Source of the DNA: Phenylobacterium sp.
GTDB lineage: Bacteria; Pseudomonadota; Alphaproteobacteria; Caulobacterales; Caulobacteraceae
Reading direction: 5' to 3'
NCBI RefSeq assembly: GCF_030651185.1
Contig: NZ_JAUSCJ010000027.1
Span: forward strand, 52,696-116,695
Length of the DNA: 64,000 bases
Position numbers and translations under genes: made by a program. Positions within the stretch are counted from its first letter, which is position 1, and every line of letters begins with the position of its first letter. This document shows positions 18,191-26,223 of the stretch, piece after piece. The notes beneath the pieces are model-generated. The model was given only the letters and a program-made list of their open reading frames with translations, was not told the DNA's origin and made no database searches.

Positions 18191-19135
18191 ATGAGCCTCG
18201 CCTTTCTCTTTCCCGGTCAGGGCAGCCAGGCCGTGGGCATGGGCGCCGATCTCGCCGAAGCCTTCGCCAGTGCGCGCGAAGTGTTCCAGGAAGTCGACGA
18301 CGCCCTTGGCCAGAAGCTGTTCAAGCTTATGAAGGAGGGGCCGGAGGACCAGCTCACCCTCACCGAGAACGCCCAGCCGGCCCTGATGGCCGTCAGTCTG
18401 GCGGTCAGCCGGACCCTGGAGAAGGAATTCAAGATCGGCATCGACAAGGCCGCCTTCGTGGCCGGCCATTCGCTGGGGGAATACTCGGCCCTGGCCGCCG
18501 CCGGCGCCATCAGCCTGGCCGACACCGCGCGCCTGCTGAAGCTGCGCGGCCAGGCCATGCAGCGGGCCGTGCCGGTGGGTGAGGGGGCCATGGCCTCCCT
18601 GATCGGTCCCAAGAGCGACGTGGCCCTGGCCGAGGAAGCCGCGAAGGCGGGTTCGGCCTTCGGCGTCTGTGTCGTGGCCAACGACAACAACAACGGCAAT
18701 GTGGTGATCTCCGGCGCCAAGGCCGCCGTGGACGCGGCCATTGAGAAGGCCAAGGAGCTGGGCGCCCGCGCCATTCCGCTGAACGTCTCGGCGCCCTTCC
18801 ACTGCCCGCTGATGCAGCCGGCCGCCGACGAGATGGCCAAGGCGCTGGGGGCCGCGACGATCCTGGCCCCCCGCGCGCCGCTGGTGGCCAACATCACCGC
18901 CCGTCCGACCCTCGACCCCGAAGAGATCCGCCGCCTGTTGGTGGACCAGGTTACCGGCCGGGTCCGCTGGCGCGAGAGCATGCTCTGGCTGGTGGAGGCG
19001 GGCGGGGTGACGCGCTTCGCCGAGGCGGGCGCGGGCAAGGTGCTGTCGGGCATGGCCAAGCGCATCGCGCCGGACGCCGAGGCCACGCCGCTGAATACCC
19101 CTGCCGACCTTGAAGCCTTCGCGAGCAGCCTCTGA
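18191..19135 (+). CDS. fabD: Malonyl-CoA:ACP transacylase
   Basis: This enzyme transfers malonyl from CoA to acyl carrier protein at the start of fatty-acid elongation; 314 aa. The N-terminus MSLAFLFPGQGSQAVGMG is diagnostic. The catalytic Ser lies in GHSLGEYSALAA (about residue 96) and the partner His in PFHCPLMQ (about 206). GGGAG precedes the start. It overlaps fabG by one base and heads fabD-fabG-acpP-fabF. Confidence 0.97.
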   Translation: MSLAFLFPGQGSQAVGMGADLAEAFASAREVFQEVDDALGQKLFKLMKEGPEDQLTLTENAQPALMAVSLAVSRTLEKEFKIGIDKAAFVAGHSLGEYSALAAAGAISLADTARLLKLRGQAMQRAVPVGEGAMASLIGPKSDVALAEEAAKAGSAFGVCVVANDNNNGNVVISGAKAAVDAAIEKAKELGARAIPLNVSAPFHCPLMQPAADEMAKALGAATILAPRAPLVANITARPTLDPEEIRRLLVDQVTGRVRWRESMLWLVEAGGVTRFAEAGAGKVLSGMAKRIAPDAEATPLNTPADLEAFASSL

Positions 19136-19875
19136 TGTTCGACCTCACCGGAAAGACCGCCCTCGTCACCGGCGCCACCGGCGGCATCGGCGCCCATATC
19201 GCCCGCGCCCTGCACGCCCAGGGCGCCCATGTGGTGCTGTCGGGGACCCGCGAGCCCGTCCTGGCCGAGTTGGCCAAGGAACTGGGGGAGCGCACCTCCA
19301 TCGCGCCGGCCAACCTGGCTGACGCCGAATCAGTGGACGGCCTGATCGCCAAGGCCGAGGCGGCCGCCGGCAATCCGCTGGACATCCTGGTCGCCAACGC
19401 CGGCATCACCAAGGATGGCCTGCTGATGCGCATGAAGGACGAGGACTGGGAGTCCGTCCTGAAGGTGAACCTGGAGAGTTACTTCCGACTCAGCCGGGCC
19501 GCCATGCGGGGGATGATGAAACGCCGGGCCGGGCGGATCATCGGCATCACCTCGGTGGTGGGCGTGATGGGCAACCCAGGCCAGGCCAATTACGCGGCCT
19601 CCAAGGCCGGCATGATCGGGTTTTCCAAGGCCCTGGCGCAGGAGGTCGCGACCCGCGGGATCACGGTCAATTGCGTCGCCCCGGGCTTCATCGAGAGCCC
19701 GATGACCGACGCCCTGAACGAGGCCCAGAAGGCCCAGATCCTGTCGACAATCCCCGCCGGCCGGCTTGGCCTGGGGAGCGATGTGGCCGCGGCGTGCGTT
19801 TACCTGGCCAGCGATGAAGCCGCCTACATGACGGGGCAGACCCTGCATGTGAACGGCGGCATGGCGATGATCTAA
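19135..19875 (+). CDS. fabG: 3-oxoacyl-ACP reductase
   Basis: This is the NADPH-dependent beta-ketoacyl-ACP reductase of the fatty-acid cycle; 246 aa. The cofactor motif TGATGGIGAHIA is at residues 13-24, NAGITKDGLLMRMKD is the FabG-specific loop, and the catalytic Ser/Tyr/Lys are in ITSVVG and YAASKAG. The C-terminus TGQTLHVNGGMAMI is typical. The start codon shares its A with the fabD stop, so translation is coupled. Confidence 0.97.
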   Translation: MFDLTGKTALVTGATGGIGAHIARALHAQGAHVVLSGTREPVLAELAKELGERTSIAPANLADAESVDGLIAKAEAAAGNPLDILVANAGITKDGLLMRMKDEDWESVLKVNLESYFRLSRAAMRGMMKRRAGRIIGITSVVGVMGNPGQANYAASKAGMIGFSKALAQEVATRGITVNCVAPGFIESPMTDALNEAQKAQILSTIPAGRLGLGSDVAAACVYLASDEAAYMTGQTLHVNGGMAMI

Positions 19876-19957
19876 CCTGTTGGCCTCCGCCAACTGAACA
19901 TGCTACGGCCACGCCCGAAGCGGTTGGGCCAAGGCCGAAATCGAAGCTCCGTACCGG

Positions 19958-19963
19958 TTGACA
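19958..19963 (+). promoter_or_regulatory. Possible -35 element of an acpP promoter
   Basis: TTGACA occurs 53 bases before the acpP ATG in the 140-base fabG-acpP gap. No good -10 hexamer follows at 17 bases (GATGGA), so this is a tentative call. A separate acpP promoter would fit the very high level of ACP usually needed. Confidence 0.25.
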
Positions 19964-20015
19964 ACATGTCGGCGGTCACGGATGGATCAAGTGACTAATT
20001 GAGGAACTAAACCTG

Positions 20016-20255
20016 ATGTCCGACATCCTCGAGCGCGTGCGTAAGATCGTCATCGAACACCTCGACGCCGATCCGGAGAAGGTCACCGAGAAGGCGAGCT
20101 TCATCGACGATCTGGGCGCCGACAGCCTCGACAACGTCGAACTGGTGATGGCCTTCGAAGAAGAATTCGATATCGAAATCCCCGACGACGCGGCGGAGCA
20201 CATCCAGACCGTTGGCGACGCGGTGAAGTTCATCGGAGAACGTCTGGGCGCCTAA
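20016..20255 (+). CDS. acpP: Acyl carrier protein
   Basis: This is a 79-aa acidic carrier of growing fatty acids. The phosphopantetheine attachment Ser is in [17 protein letters not shown] (Ser about 38). It starts [17 protein letters not shown], with GAGGAA as ribosome-binding site 10 bases upstream. It lies 140 bases after fabG and is followed by a hairpin terminator before fabF, so its transcript can be uncoupled from its neighbours. Confidence 0.98.
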   Translation: MSDILERVRKIVIEHLDADPEKVTEKASFIDDLGADSLDNVELVMAFEEEFDIEIPDDAAEHIQTVGDAVKFIGERLGA

Positions 20256-20278
20256 GGCCCAGAGTTCGTTCAAGATTT

Positions 20279-20320
20279 GACCGCCGCGACGCTCATATGA
20301 GCCGCGGCGGTCTGCGTTTT
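20279..20320 (+). terminator. Terminator or attenuator between acpP and fabF
   Basis: A 10-bp stem GACCGCCGCG with CGCGGCGGTC (20279-20288, 20303-20312) encloses an inner 12-base palindrome GCTCATATGAGC. TGCGTTTT follows. It ends 12 bases before the fabF ATG and probably lets most transcripts stop after acpP. Confidence 0.75.
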
Positions 20321-20331
20321 GGAGCTTCCCC

Positions 20332-21615
20332 ATGCGTCGAGTCGTGGTCACCGGCATCGGTCTGCTGACCCCCTTGGGGCAGGGGACCGAACATTCCTGG
20401 CAAGCGTTGCTGGCGGGCAAGTCCGGCGCGGGTCGGGTCACGACCTTCGATCCCACCGACTATGGCTGTCAGGTGGCCTTCGAGGTCCCGCGCGTTGACG
20501 GACGTGGCGGCGGTGGGCCCGACATCGCGGGCTCCTTCGACCCCGACCAGACCATGAGCACCCGCGACCAGCGCCGGGTGGACGACTTCATCCTCTACGC
20601 CATGGCCGCGGCCGACGAGGCGGTGAAGGATTCCGGCTGGGTTCCGGAGACCGACGAGGACAAGGAACGCACCGGGGTCATCATCGGCTCGGGGATCGGC
20701 GGCCTGGCCACCATCGAGAAGAACGCCATCGAACTGCACGAGAAGGGACCGCGCCGCATCGGCCCATTCTTCATCCCCTCGGCGCTGATCAACCTGGCCT
20801 CGGGCCAGGTCTCCATCCGCTACGGCTTCAAGGGTCCCAACCACTCGGTGGTGACGGCCTGCGCCACCGGCGCCCACGCCATCGGTGACGGCGCCCGGCT
20901 GATCAAGTACGGCGACGCCGACATCATGATCGCCGGCGGAGCCGAGGCGGCGATCTGCCCGGTGGGAATGGCCGGCTTCATCGCCGCGCGCGCCATGTCG
21001 ACCAACTTCAACGACCAACCCACCAAGGCCAGCCGTCCCTATGACAAGGACCGCGACGGCTTCGTCATGGGCGAGGGCGCGGGGGTGGTCGTTCTCGAAG
21101 AGTACGAGCACGCCAAGGCGCGCGGCGCCAAGATCTACGCCGAGGTCGTGGGCTACGGCCTGGCCGGCGACGCCTACCACATCACCTCGCCGGCCGAGGA
21201 CGGCGACGGCGGCTTCCGCGCCATGAAGATGGCGCTGAAGGACGCGGGGATCTCCCCCAACCAGATCCAGTACGTCAACGCCCACGGCACCTCGACACCG
21301 ATGGGCGACGAGATCGAGCTGGGCGCCGTCACCCGGCTGATGGGCGACCATGCCAAGGACATCTCGATGTCGTCGACCAAGTCGGCCACCGGCCACCTGC
21401 TGGGGGCCGCCGGCGCCATCGAGGCGGCCTTCGCCTGCCTGGCGATCCGCGACCAGATCGCGCCCCCGACCCTGAACCTGGACAATCCCTCGGTGGAAAC
21501 GGTCATCGACCTGATCCCGCACAAGGCGAAACCGATGGCGATTGAATACGCCCTGTCCAACAGCTTCGGCTTTGGCGGCACCAACGCCTCGGTCGTGTTC
21601 AAGAAGGTCACGTGA
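20332..21615 (+). CDS. fabF: Beta-ketoacyl-ACP synthase II
   Basis: This is the condensing enzyme that elongates fatty acids; 427 aa. The Cys-His-His triad is visible: Cys in VTACATGAHAIG (about 178), His in NAHGTSTPMGD (about 318) and His in KSATGHLLGAAG (about 355). The C-terminal SNSFGFGGTNASVVF glycine loop is conserved. It begins MRRVVVTGIGLLTPLG, as in most FabF proteins. Its stop overlaps the GTG start of mltG by 4 bases. Confidence 0.97.
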   Translation: MRRVVVTGIGLLTPLGQGTEHSWQALLAGKSGAGRVTTFDPTDYGCQVAFEVPRVDGRGGGGPDIAGSFDPDQTMSTRDQRRVDDFILYAMAAADEAVKDSGWVPETDEDKERTGVIIGSGIGGLATIEKNAIELHEKGPRRIGPFFIPSALINLASGQVSIRYGFKGPNHSVVTACATGAHAIGDGARLIKYGDADIMIAGGAEAAICPVGMAGFIAARAMSTNFNDQPTKASRPYDKDRDGFVMGEGAGVVVLEEYEHAKARGAKIYAEVVGYGLAGDAYHITSPAEDGDGGFRAMKMALKDAGISPNQIQYVNAHGTSTPMGDEIELGAVTRLMGDHAKDISMSSTKSATGHLLGAAGAIEAAFACLAIRDQIAPPTLNLDNPSVETVIDLIPHKAKPMAIEYALSNSFGFGGTNASVVFKKVT

Positions 21616-22718
21616 GCCAGAGGCCCCGAGCTCCCAAACGGAACGGAGGCCTCTCCCCCATGCGCAGGCTGATGATCATGCTGCTGAGCGCGGCGGCGAC
21701 CCTGGCCGTGGCGGCGATGCTGGTGGCCGTGTGGGTGGCCTGGTCCTTCCAGGGTCCCGGCCCCGCGGCCAAGAGCGGCGAGATGACCACGGTGATGCTG
21801 CGCCACGGCTCCAGCCTGCCCGAGATCGCCTCGACTCTCGCCCATGAGGGGGTGATCCGCTCGGCCCCGATCTTCGTGGCCGCCGCCCAGGTCACCGGCG
21901 CGGCGCGGCGGCTGAAGGCCGGCGAGTACGAGTTCGCCAGCCGGACCTCGATGGCCAGCGTCCTGGCCGACGTGCGCGACGGCAAGATCATCCGTCACCA
22001 GATCACCATTCCCGAGGGCCGGACCAGCGAGATGGTGGTGGAGGCCCTGGCCGCCAAGACCGACCTGACCGGGGTGGCCGCCGCCCCGCCGGAGGGCTCG
22101 ATCCTGCCGGAGACCTATCAGTACGAGCGCGGCGAGGACCGGTCGGCGGTGCTGCGCCGGATGATGGACGCCCGCGACCAGCTGATCGCCTCGCTCTGGG
22201 CCAAGCGCCAGCCGGACCTGCCCTTCACCACCCCGGAGGAGGCGATCACCCTGGCCTCCATCGTGGAGAAGGAGACCGGCAAGGCCAGTGAACGGCCCCG
22301 CGTCGCGGCGGTGTTCATCAACCGCCTGCGCCAGGGCATGCGCCTGCAGAGCGACCCGACAATCATCTACGGCATCACCCAGGGCCGGCCGCTGGGCCGC
22401 GGCATCCGCGCCTCGGAGCTGGCGGCGGAGACGCCCTACAACACCTACGCCATCAACGGCCTGCCGCCGACCCCGATCGCCAATCCCGGCCGGGCGGCGA
22501 TCGCCGCGGTGCTGGACCCGCCCAAGACCACCGAGCTCTTTTTCGTGGCTGACGGCACGGGCGGACACGTCTTCGCCTCGACGCTCGCCGAGCACAACGC
22601 CAACGTCGCCAAGTGGCGCGCCATCGAGCGCACCCGCGGCGCGGCGGCCTCCAACGAAACCTCGACCCTGGCCGGCGAGGCGCCGGTGGACGCCCCGGCC
22701 GTGACGGTGGAGCCGTGA
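21612..22718 (+). CDS. mltG: Endolytic murein transglycosylase MltG
   Basis: This is a membrane-anchored lytic transglycosylase that cuts nascent glycan strands; 368 aa. The GTG at 21612 overlaps the fabF stop (GTGA); an ATG at 21660 (MRRLMIMLL) is an alternative. One membrane segment covers about residues 20-45. A LysM-like region follows, then the YceG domain with LASIVEKETGKASERPRVAA, holding the presumed catalytic Glu near 219. Further YceG landmarks are RLQSDPTIIYG and YNTYAINGLPPTPI. The fabF-mltG neighbourhood is conserved in related bacteria. Confidence 0.95.
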   Translation: MSQRPRAPKRNGGLSPMRRLMIMLLSAAATLAVAAMLVAVWVAWSFQGPGPAAKSGEMTTVMLRHGSSLPEIASTLAHEGVIRSAPIFVAAAQVTGAARRLKAGEYEFASRTSMASVLADVRDGKIIRHQITIPEGRTSEMVVEALAAKTDLTGVAAAPPEGSILPETYQYERGEDRSAVLRRMMDARDQLIASLWAKRQPDLPFTTPEEAITLASIVEKETGKASERPRVAAVFINRLRQGMRLQSDPTIIYGITQGRPLGRGIRASELAAETPYNTYAINGLPPTPIANPGRAAIAAVLDPPKTTELFFVADGTGGHVFASTLAEHNANVAKWRAIERTRGAAASNETSTLAGEAPVDAPAVTVEP

Positions 22719-22735
22719 TCCAGCGTCCCCGGGTC

Positions 22736-22897
22736 CCTTCTCCCCTTGCGGGAGAAGGTGGCCCTGCGGAGCAGGGTCGGATGAGGGGTCGCGCCGGCCT
22801 GTCCGGCCTGTGTGTCGCCGCGGTGTTCGTCGGGGGGAGCGCGACCCCTCATCCGTCGGGCCTTCGCCCGACACCTTCTCCCGCAAGGGGAGAAGGA
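22736..22897. repeat. Large compound inverted repeat between mltG and yicC
   Basis: The left arm (22736-22793) and right arm (22840-22897) are near-perfect complements. They contain CCTTCTCCCCTTGCGGGAGA and GATGAGGGGTCGCG on one side and the reverse on the other, with smaller hairpins within each arm. This is the layout of a mobile palindromic intergenic element. It fills nearly the whole 199-base gap. Confidence 0.85.
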
Positions 22898-22917
22898 CGG
22901 CCGTTCGAGGTTTCATA

Positions 22918-23802
22918 ATGCCCCTCTCCGGCATGACGGGGTTCGGCCGTTCCGAAGGCGCGCACGGCGACTGGAGCTGGTCGGTGGAGGCGCGGTCGGT
23001 GAACGGGCGCAATCTGGAGATCCGCTATCGCGGGGTTCCCGGGTTCGACGCCCTGGACCGGGTGGCGCGCGAGGCGGCGCAGGCGCGGTTCCAGCGGGGC
23101 AATGTGACCATCGGGGTGACCGGCAAGCGCAGCGACAGCGGCGGCAAGGTCACCATCAATCTCGACCAGATCGAGCGCTACCTGGCGGCCGGCGCGCCGC
23201 TGGTGGCCGACGGGCGGGCGACGACGCCCTCCCTGGATGGCCTGCTGGCCCTGCGCGGCGTCATCGAGGCCGGTGAGGCCACCGACGATCCCGAGACCCT
23301 GGCCGCGGTCGAGGCGGCCATGACGGTGAGCCTGAACGCCGCCCTCGACGCCCTGCTGGCCAACCGGCGGGAGGAGGGCGCGTCGCTGGCGCCGGTGCTG
23401 GCGGGCCAGATCGACCGGGTCGCGGCCCTGGTCAGCCAGGCCGAGACCGAGGCCGCCGGACAGTCGACCGCCATCAAGGAACGCTTCGAGCGCCGGATGA
23501 AGGAACTGGCCCCCGACACGCCGGGCCTGGCCGACCGCATCGTGGTGGAGGCCGCCGCCCTGGCCGTGAAGGCCGACGTCCGCGAGGAACTGGACCGGCT
23601 GGCCGGCCATGTGGACGCCGCGCGGTCGCTGATGGCCGGCGAGGGGCCGGCGGGACGTCGCCTGGACTTCCTGACCCAGGAGTTCATGCGTGAGGCCAAC
23701 ACCCTGTGCTCCAAATCGGCCCTGCCGGGCTTGACGACCGTGGGGCTGGACCTGAAAGCCACCATCGAGCAGTTCCGCGAGCAGGTGCAGAATGTGGAAT
23801 AG
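22918..23802 (+). CDS. YicC family endoribonuclease
   Basis: This is a YicC-type RNase of 294 aa. The start at ATG 22918 gives MPLSGMTGFGRSEGAHGDWS, the family's invariant opening (MTGFGR), and RSVNGRNLEIRYR follows. The C-terminal DUF1732-type part ends with DFLTQEFMREANTLCSKS and an Asn-Val-Glu tail, typical of YicC. The frame extends upstream through the repeat but that part is not coding. It sits 6 bases before gmk, a conserved pairing. Confidence 0.93.
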   Translation: MPLSGMTGFGRSEGAHGDWSWSVEARSVNGRNLEIRYRGVPGFDALDRVAREAAQARFQRGNVTIGVTGKRSDSGGKVTINLDQIERYLAAGAPLVADGRATTPSLDGLLALRGVIEAGEATDDPETLAAVEAAMTVSLNAALDALLANRREEGASLAPVLAGQIDRVAALVSQAETEAAGQSTAIKERFERRMKELAPDTPGLADRIVVEAAALAVKADVREELDRLAGHVDAARSLMAGEGPAGRRLDFLTQEFMREANTLCSKSALPGLTTVGLDLKATIEQFREQVQNVE

Positions 23803-23808
23803 GCCGCG

Positions 23809-24462
23809 ATGACCGACGACCACGCCAAACCCTGGGAAACCACCCGCCGCGGCCTGCTGCTGCTGGTGTCGAGCCCGGCCGGGGCGGGCAAGACCTCGCT
23901 GTCGCGCCGGCTGGTGGCCGACCATGCCGACATGACGCTGTCCATTTCCGCCACCACGCGGGATGCGCGGCCGGGCGAGGAGGAGGGGCGCGAGTACTTC
24001 TTCGTCGACCGCGCGCGGTTCGAGACGATGATCGGCGAGGGCCATTTCCTGGAGTGGGCCGAGGTGAACGGCAACCTCTACGGCACCCCCAAGGCGCCGG
24101 TGATGGCCGCCCTGGAAGAGGGCAAGGACGTCCTGTTCGACATCGACTGGCAGGGCGCCAAGCAGATCGCCGAGGCCGCGGCCGAGGACAGCGTGCGGGT
24201 GTTCATCCTGCCGCCGTCCTGGGAAGACCTGTCGCGCCGCCTGCACGCGCGCGCCCAGGACTCAGAGACGGTGATCCAGCAGCGCCTGGACCTGGGCAAG
24301 GACGAGATCGCCCACTGGGGCGCCTATGACTATGTGATCGTGAACAAGAACTTCGACCGGGCCTACTCGGATTTGATCCACATCTACCGGGCCGAGCGGC
24401 TGAAGCCGGGGCGGAACATCTGGCTGCCGGGGTTCGTCGAGGGGTTGCTGGCGGAGGGGTAG
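23809..24462 (+). CDS. gmk: Guanylate kinase
   Basis: This enzyme phosphorylates GMP to GDP with ATP; 217 aa. The P-loop is SSPAGAGKTSLSRRL (about residues 17-31). SATTRDARPGEEEGREYFF is the GMP-binding region, and the lid and DIDWQGAKQI core follow. The length is normal. It is the last gene of the fab-mltG-yicC run; the sequence changes character to a poorly conserved region directly downstream. Confidence 0.97.
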   Translation: MTDDHAKPWETTRRGLLLLVSSPAGAGKTSLSRRLVADHADMTLSISATTRDARPGEEEGREYFFVDRARFETMIGEGHFLEWAEVNGNLYGTPKAPVMAALEEGKDVLFDIDWQGAKQIAEAAAEDSVRVFILPPSWEDLSRRLHARAQDSETVIQQRLDLGKDEIAHWGAYDYVIVNKNFDRAYSDLIHIYRAERLKPGRNIWLPGFVEGLLAEG

Positions 24463-24503
24463 GGGCGCGGGCTCCGCTCTTGGGCTTTGGGCTTTGGGCT
24501 GTG

Positions 24504-24540
24504 GAGCGGACCTATGCGAGGTCTGCTAAGGGTGGGAAGC
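24504..24540 (+). repeat. Dispersed intergenic repeat, degenerate copy A
   Basis: It contains AGCGGACC, AGGTCTGCTAAGGGTGGG and a following GAAGC. These resemble the core GGTCCGCTAAGGGTCG of the longer copies at 25150 and 48811. It lies between gmk and a convergent hypothetical gene. Confidence 0.5.
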
Positions 24541-24553
24541 AGTCGTTGGCTTG

Positions 24554-25048
24554 TCACGACTTCAGGATCGGCTGCGCAAAGACGACCTTGGGGTTCGAGC
24601 CTTTCGGAACGCTGACAAATGACAGGTTGCCACCACCCCCGCCAACCAGTGTCACCTCGTCCCCAGCCATTTCAAAACTAACGTTCCAGCTCTCATAGCC
24701 AGCGGAATATGTGAACACATCGAGCCGCACGCCGGCCTCGAACTCGACGCGCAAATCGGCTGTGATGCGGTCTACGATGAATGATCTTACCCGTTTGCCT
24801 TCAAGCAATTCATTGGTTTTCGTTTCTCCGTCCACGGGCTCGGGAAGACCGAACCGTTGACCGTCGTCGTCCACGGCATGAGCAATCTGATTTCCGCTGA
24901 CGATCCGCCATGGGGCGGAGACGAAAATCCCACCGCCCTCCGTATCGTCGTCACTGAAGGCAAACGACCATCCGTTTTCAAGTCGGGTGGCATGGCAGAA
25001 ACAGCCGCGCATTGCGCCTTCGACGGCTTCAATCAGATCGACACCCAT
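24554..25048 (-). CDS. Hypothetical protein, 164 aa
   Basis: The function is not recognised. The N-terminal part (MGVDLIEAVEGAMRGCFCHA, then GWSFAFSDDDTEGGGIFVSA) looks like a small beta-rich domain. The C-terminal part has RITADLRVEFEAGVRLDVFT followed by GYESWNVSF and a glycine stretch VTLVGGGGGNLSFV. That pattern is seen in small uncharacterised proteins of the DUF6188 or immunity-protein sort, but the assignment is tentative. There is no signal peptide or membrane segment. It is the first of several orphan genes in a repeat-bearing region. Confidence 0.65.
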   Translation of the reverse strand: MGVDLIEAVEGAMRGCFCHATRLENGWSFAFSDDDTEGGGIFVSAPWRIVSGNQIAHAVDDDGQRFGLPEPVDGETKTNELLEGKRVRSFIVDRITADLRVEFEAGVRLDVFTYSAGYESWNVSFEMAGDEVTLVGGGGGNLSFVSVPKGSNPKVVFAQPILKS

Positions 25049-25149
25049 CCCGGGATGCTTTCACTGCTTCCGGTTGTCGGCAACCCCACATAATCGTTTG
25101 TCCAAAACCCGCCGCCTTGGCCTAGCTCAACCGGAAAGCAGCCCTTAGG

Positions 25150-25260
25150 AAGGTCCGCAACGGGTCGCGAGCGGTCTCGAACAAGGCCGCCGAAAGCGGA
25201 CGTTCCCTAGGTCGCCGGCAACCGGACTCTGTCGACGGCAGCGAAGGGTGGTGAGCGGAC
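25150..25260 (+). repeat. Dispersed 111-bp repeat, copy B
   Basis: It begins AAGGTCCGCAACGGGTCGCG and ends AGGGTGGTGAGCGGAC. It aligns without gaps over 111 bases with 48811-48921, with 22 mismatches by hand count (about 80% identity). Both copies lie between small orphan genes. Confidence 0.8.
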
Positions 25261-25285
25261 ATTCTGGCAGTTCCACCCAGATGGC

Positions 25286-25642
25286 TCAGCAGGGCGAGGC
25301 CGGAGCCAACAAAGCGCTTTCAATACTGAGGAAGTATGTCGCCCCGATGATCCATGGCCAAGTTGCGAGAAAGCAGATTGCCGCCAATTTCGCCTTACCT
25401 CGTAGCATCGCTGGGAGGCCAATTGCTAATCCGAGGATGGAAGCGAAGGGCATTACGTTAGTAAAAATCACTGCCAACTTACCGAGGGCATAGGTTTTAC
25501 AGATTAGCGCCCCAAAGGTCATCAAGAACGTGTGTTCCCATCCTCCACATGCTTCCCAAATCAGCGCAAATATTGGCGGCAATGAAAGCGTGATGACCAG
25601 CCCAGGTCTAAGGTGTGGCGCTGCTACCAAAAGGACCCCCAT
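25286..25642 (-). CDS. Hypothetical membrane protein, 118 aa
   Basis: This is an unrecognised hydrophobic protein with about three predicted membrane segments: around residues 14-30 (LVITLSLPPIFALIWE), 55-78 (LAVIFTNVMPFASILGLAIG) and 85-106 (LAAICFLATWPWIIGAT). The start is uncertain. Codon use is less GC-biased than in core genes, suggesting acquisition or relaxed selection. It lies between two repeat copies. Confidence 0.5.
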   Translation of the reverse strand: MGVLLVAAPHLRPGLVITLSLPPIFALIWEACGGWEHTFLMTFGALICKTYALGKLAVIFTNVMPFASILGLAIGLPAMLRGKAKLAAICFLATWPWIIGATYFLSIESALLAPASPC

Positions 25643-25683
25643 GTGCGAAAGGCGAGCACACAGCGATGAAGCACGCTCGCGCG

Positions 25684-25784
25684 AGGTCCGCCAAGGGTCG
25701 CCTTCGGTCCTTCGCTCCCAGACGGATAACCGACGTTGGCCCCAACGCTGGGGAGCGGACGTTCTGGACTTCCGACAAGGGTGG
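25684..25784 (+). repeat. Dispersed intergenic repeat, copy C
   Basis: It contains AGGTCCGCCAAGGGTCG at its left end. At its right end it has GAGCGGACGTTCTGGACTTC followed by CGACAAGGGTGG, matching the motifs of copies B and D in the same order. The middle is diverged. Confidence 0.6.
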
Positions 25785-25800
25785 CTAACCCCAAAAACGA

Positions 25801-25899
25801 TTAGAGCCTTGCCGCTAGGACGCCCAGAAGGCCGATGAAGGCTGTCGCCAGCACGACCACGGCGGTCAGCAGCTTCACGAACTCAGTGTTGTGGGGCAT
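25801..25899 (-). CDS. Very small single-pass membrane protein (32 aa)
   Basis: The frame MPHNTEFVKLLTAVVV continues as LATAFIGLLGVLAARL and stops. After the first 9 residues it is one hydrophobic helix (about residues 10-29). GGAC occurs 8-11 bases before the ATG, a weak ribosome-binding site. Codon use is GC3-rich. It is too short for similarity arguments; the membrane-helix layout with an N-terminal charged end and a final Arg is the main support. Confidence 0.42.
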   Translation of the reverse strand: MPHNTEFVKLLTAVVVLATAFIGLLGVLAARL

Positions 25900-26004
25900 G
25901 GGTGTCGTCCTTGGGGAGGGGGCGACATGCGAAATAGAGCGGTTAAGACGTGGAGACCAAACGGTTTCAGTGCCCCGTCACGTCGATGTGATCGAAGGGG
26001 CGCC

Positions 26005-26100
26005 CTACTCGGGTAGGTTCGTGATCGTCACGAGGCCAGGAATGGGCTCCAGAGGGTCGAGGTCGTAGAACGCGCGGGCCAGGATACCCAAAAGCGGACC
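26005..26100 (-). pseudogene. Possible C-terminal gene remnant
   Basis: On the minus strand a GC3-rich frame reads ILARAFYDLDPLEPIPGL, then VTITNLPE and a stop. It looks like the end of a real protein. Upstream, the frame runs straight into repeat copy D with no start codon or ribosome-binding site in view. The simplest reading is a truncated gene whose front was lost; a tiny independent gene from a TTG is less likely. Confidence 0.4.
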
Positions 26101-26207
26101 TGCCCAAGGTCCGCCAAGGGTCGGATGCAGAAGTCGGACGCGAGCCCGACAGCGGACCGTCGACCTGACCGCCGGGAGCGGACCCTCCGAACTTCCGAGA
26201 AGGGTGG
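26093..26207 (+). repeat. Dispersed intergenic repeat, copy D
   Basis: It starts AGCGGACCTGCCCAAGGTCC, includes GGTCCGCCAAGGGTCGG, and ends CCGAACTTCCGAGAAGGGTGG-like (GAACTTCCGAGAAGGGTGG). The order of motifs matches copies B and C. Confidence 0.6.
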
Positions 26208-26223
26208 ACAGGGAGCCTAGAGC

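Larger units (their letters stand above)
25900..26223. other. Gap without an intact gene: remnant plus repeat
   Basis: This 324-base stretch holds a coding-like remnant on the minus strand (26005-26100) and repeat copy D (26093-26207). No intact gene is recognisable in 25900-26004. Confidence 0.6.
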
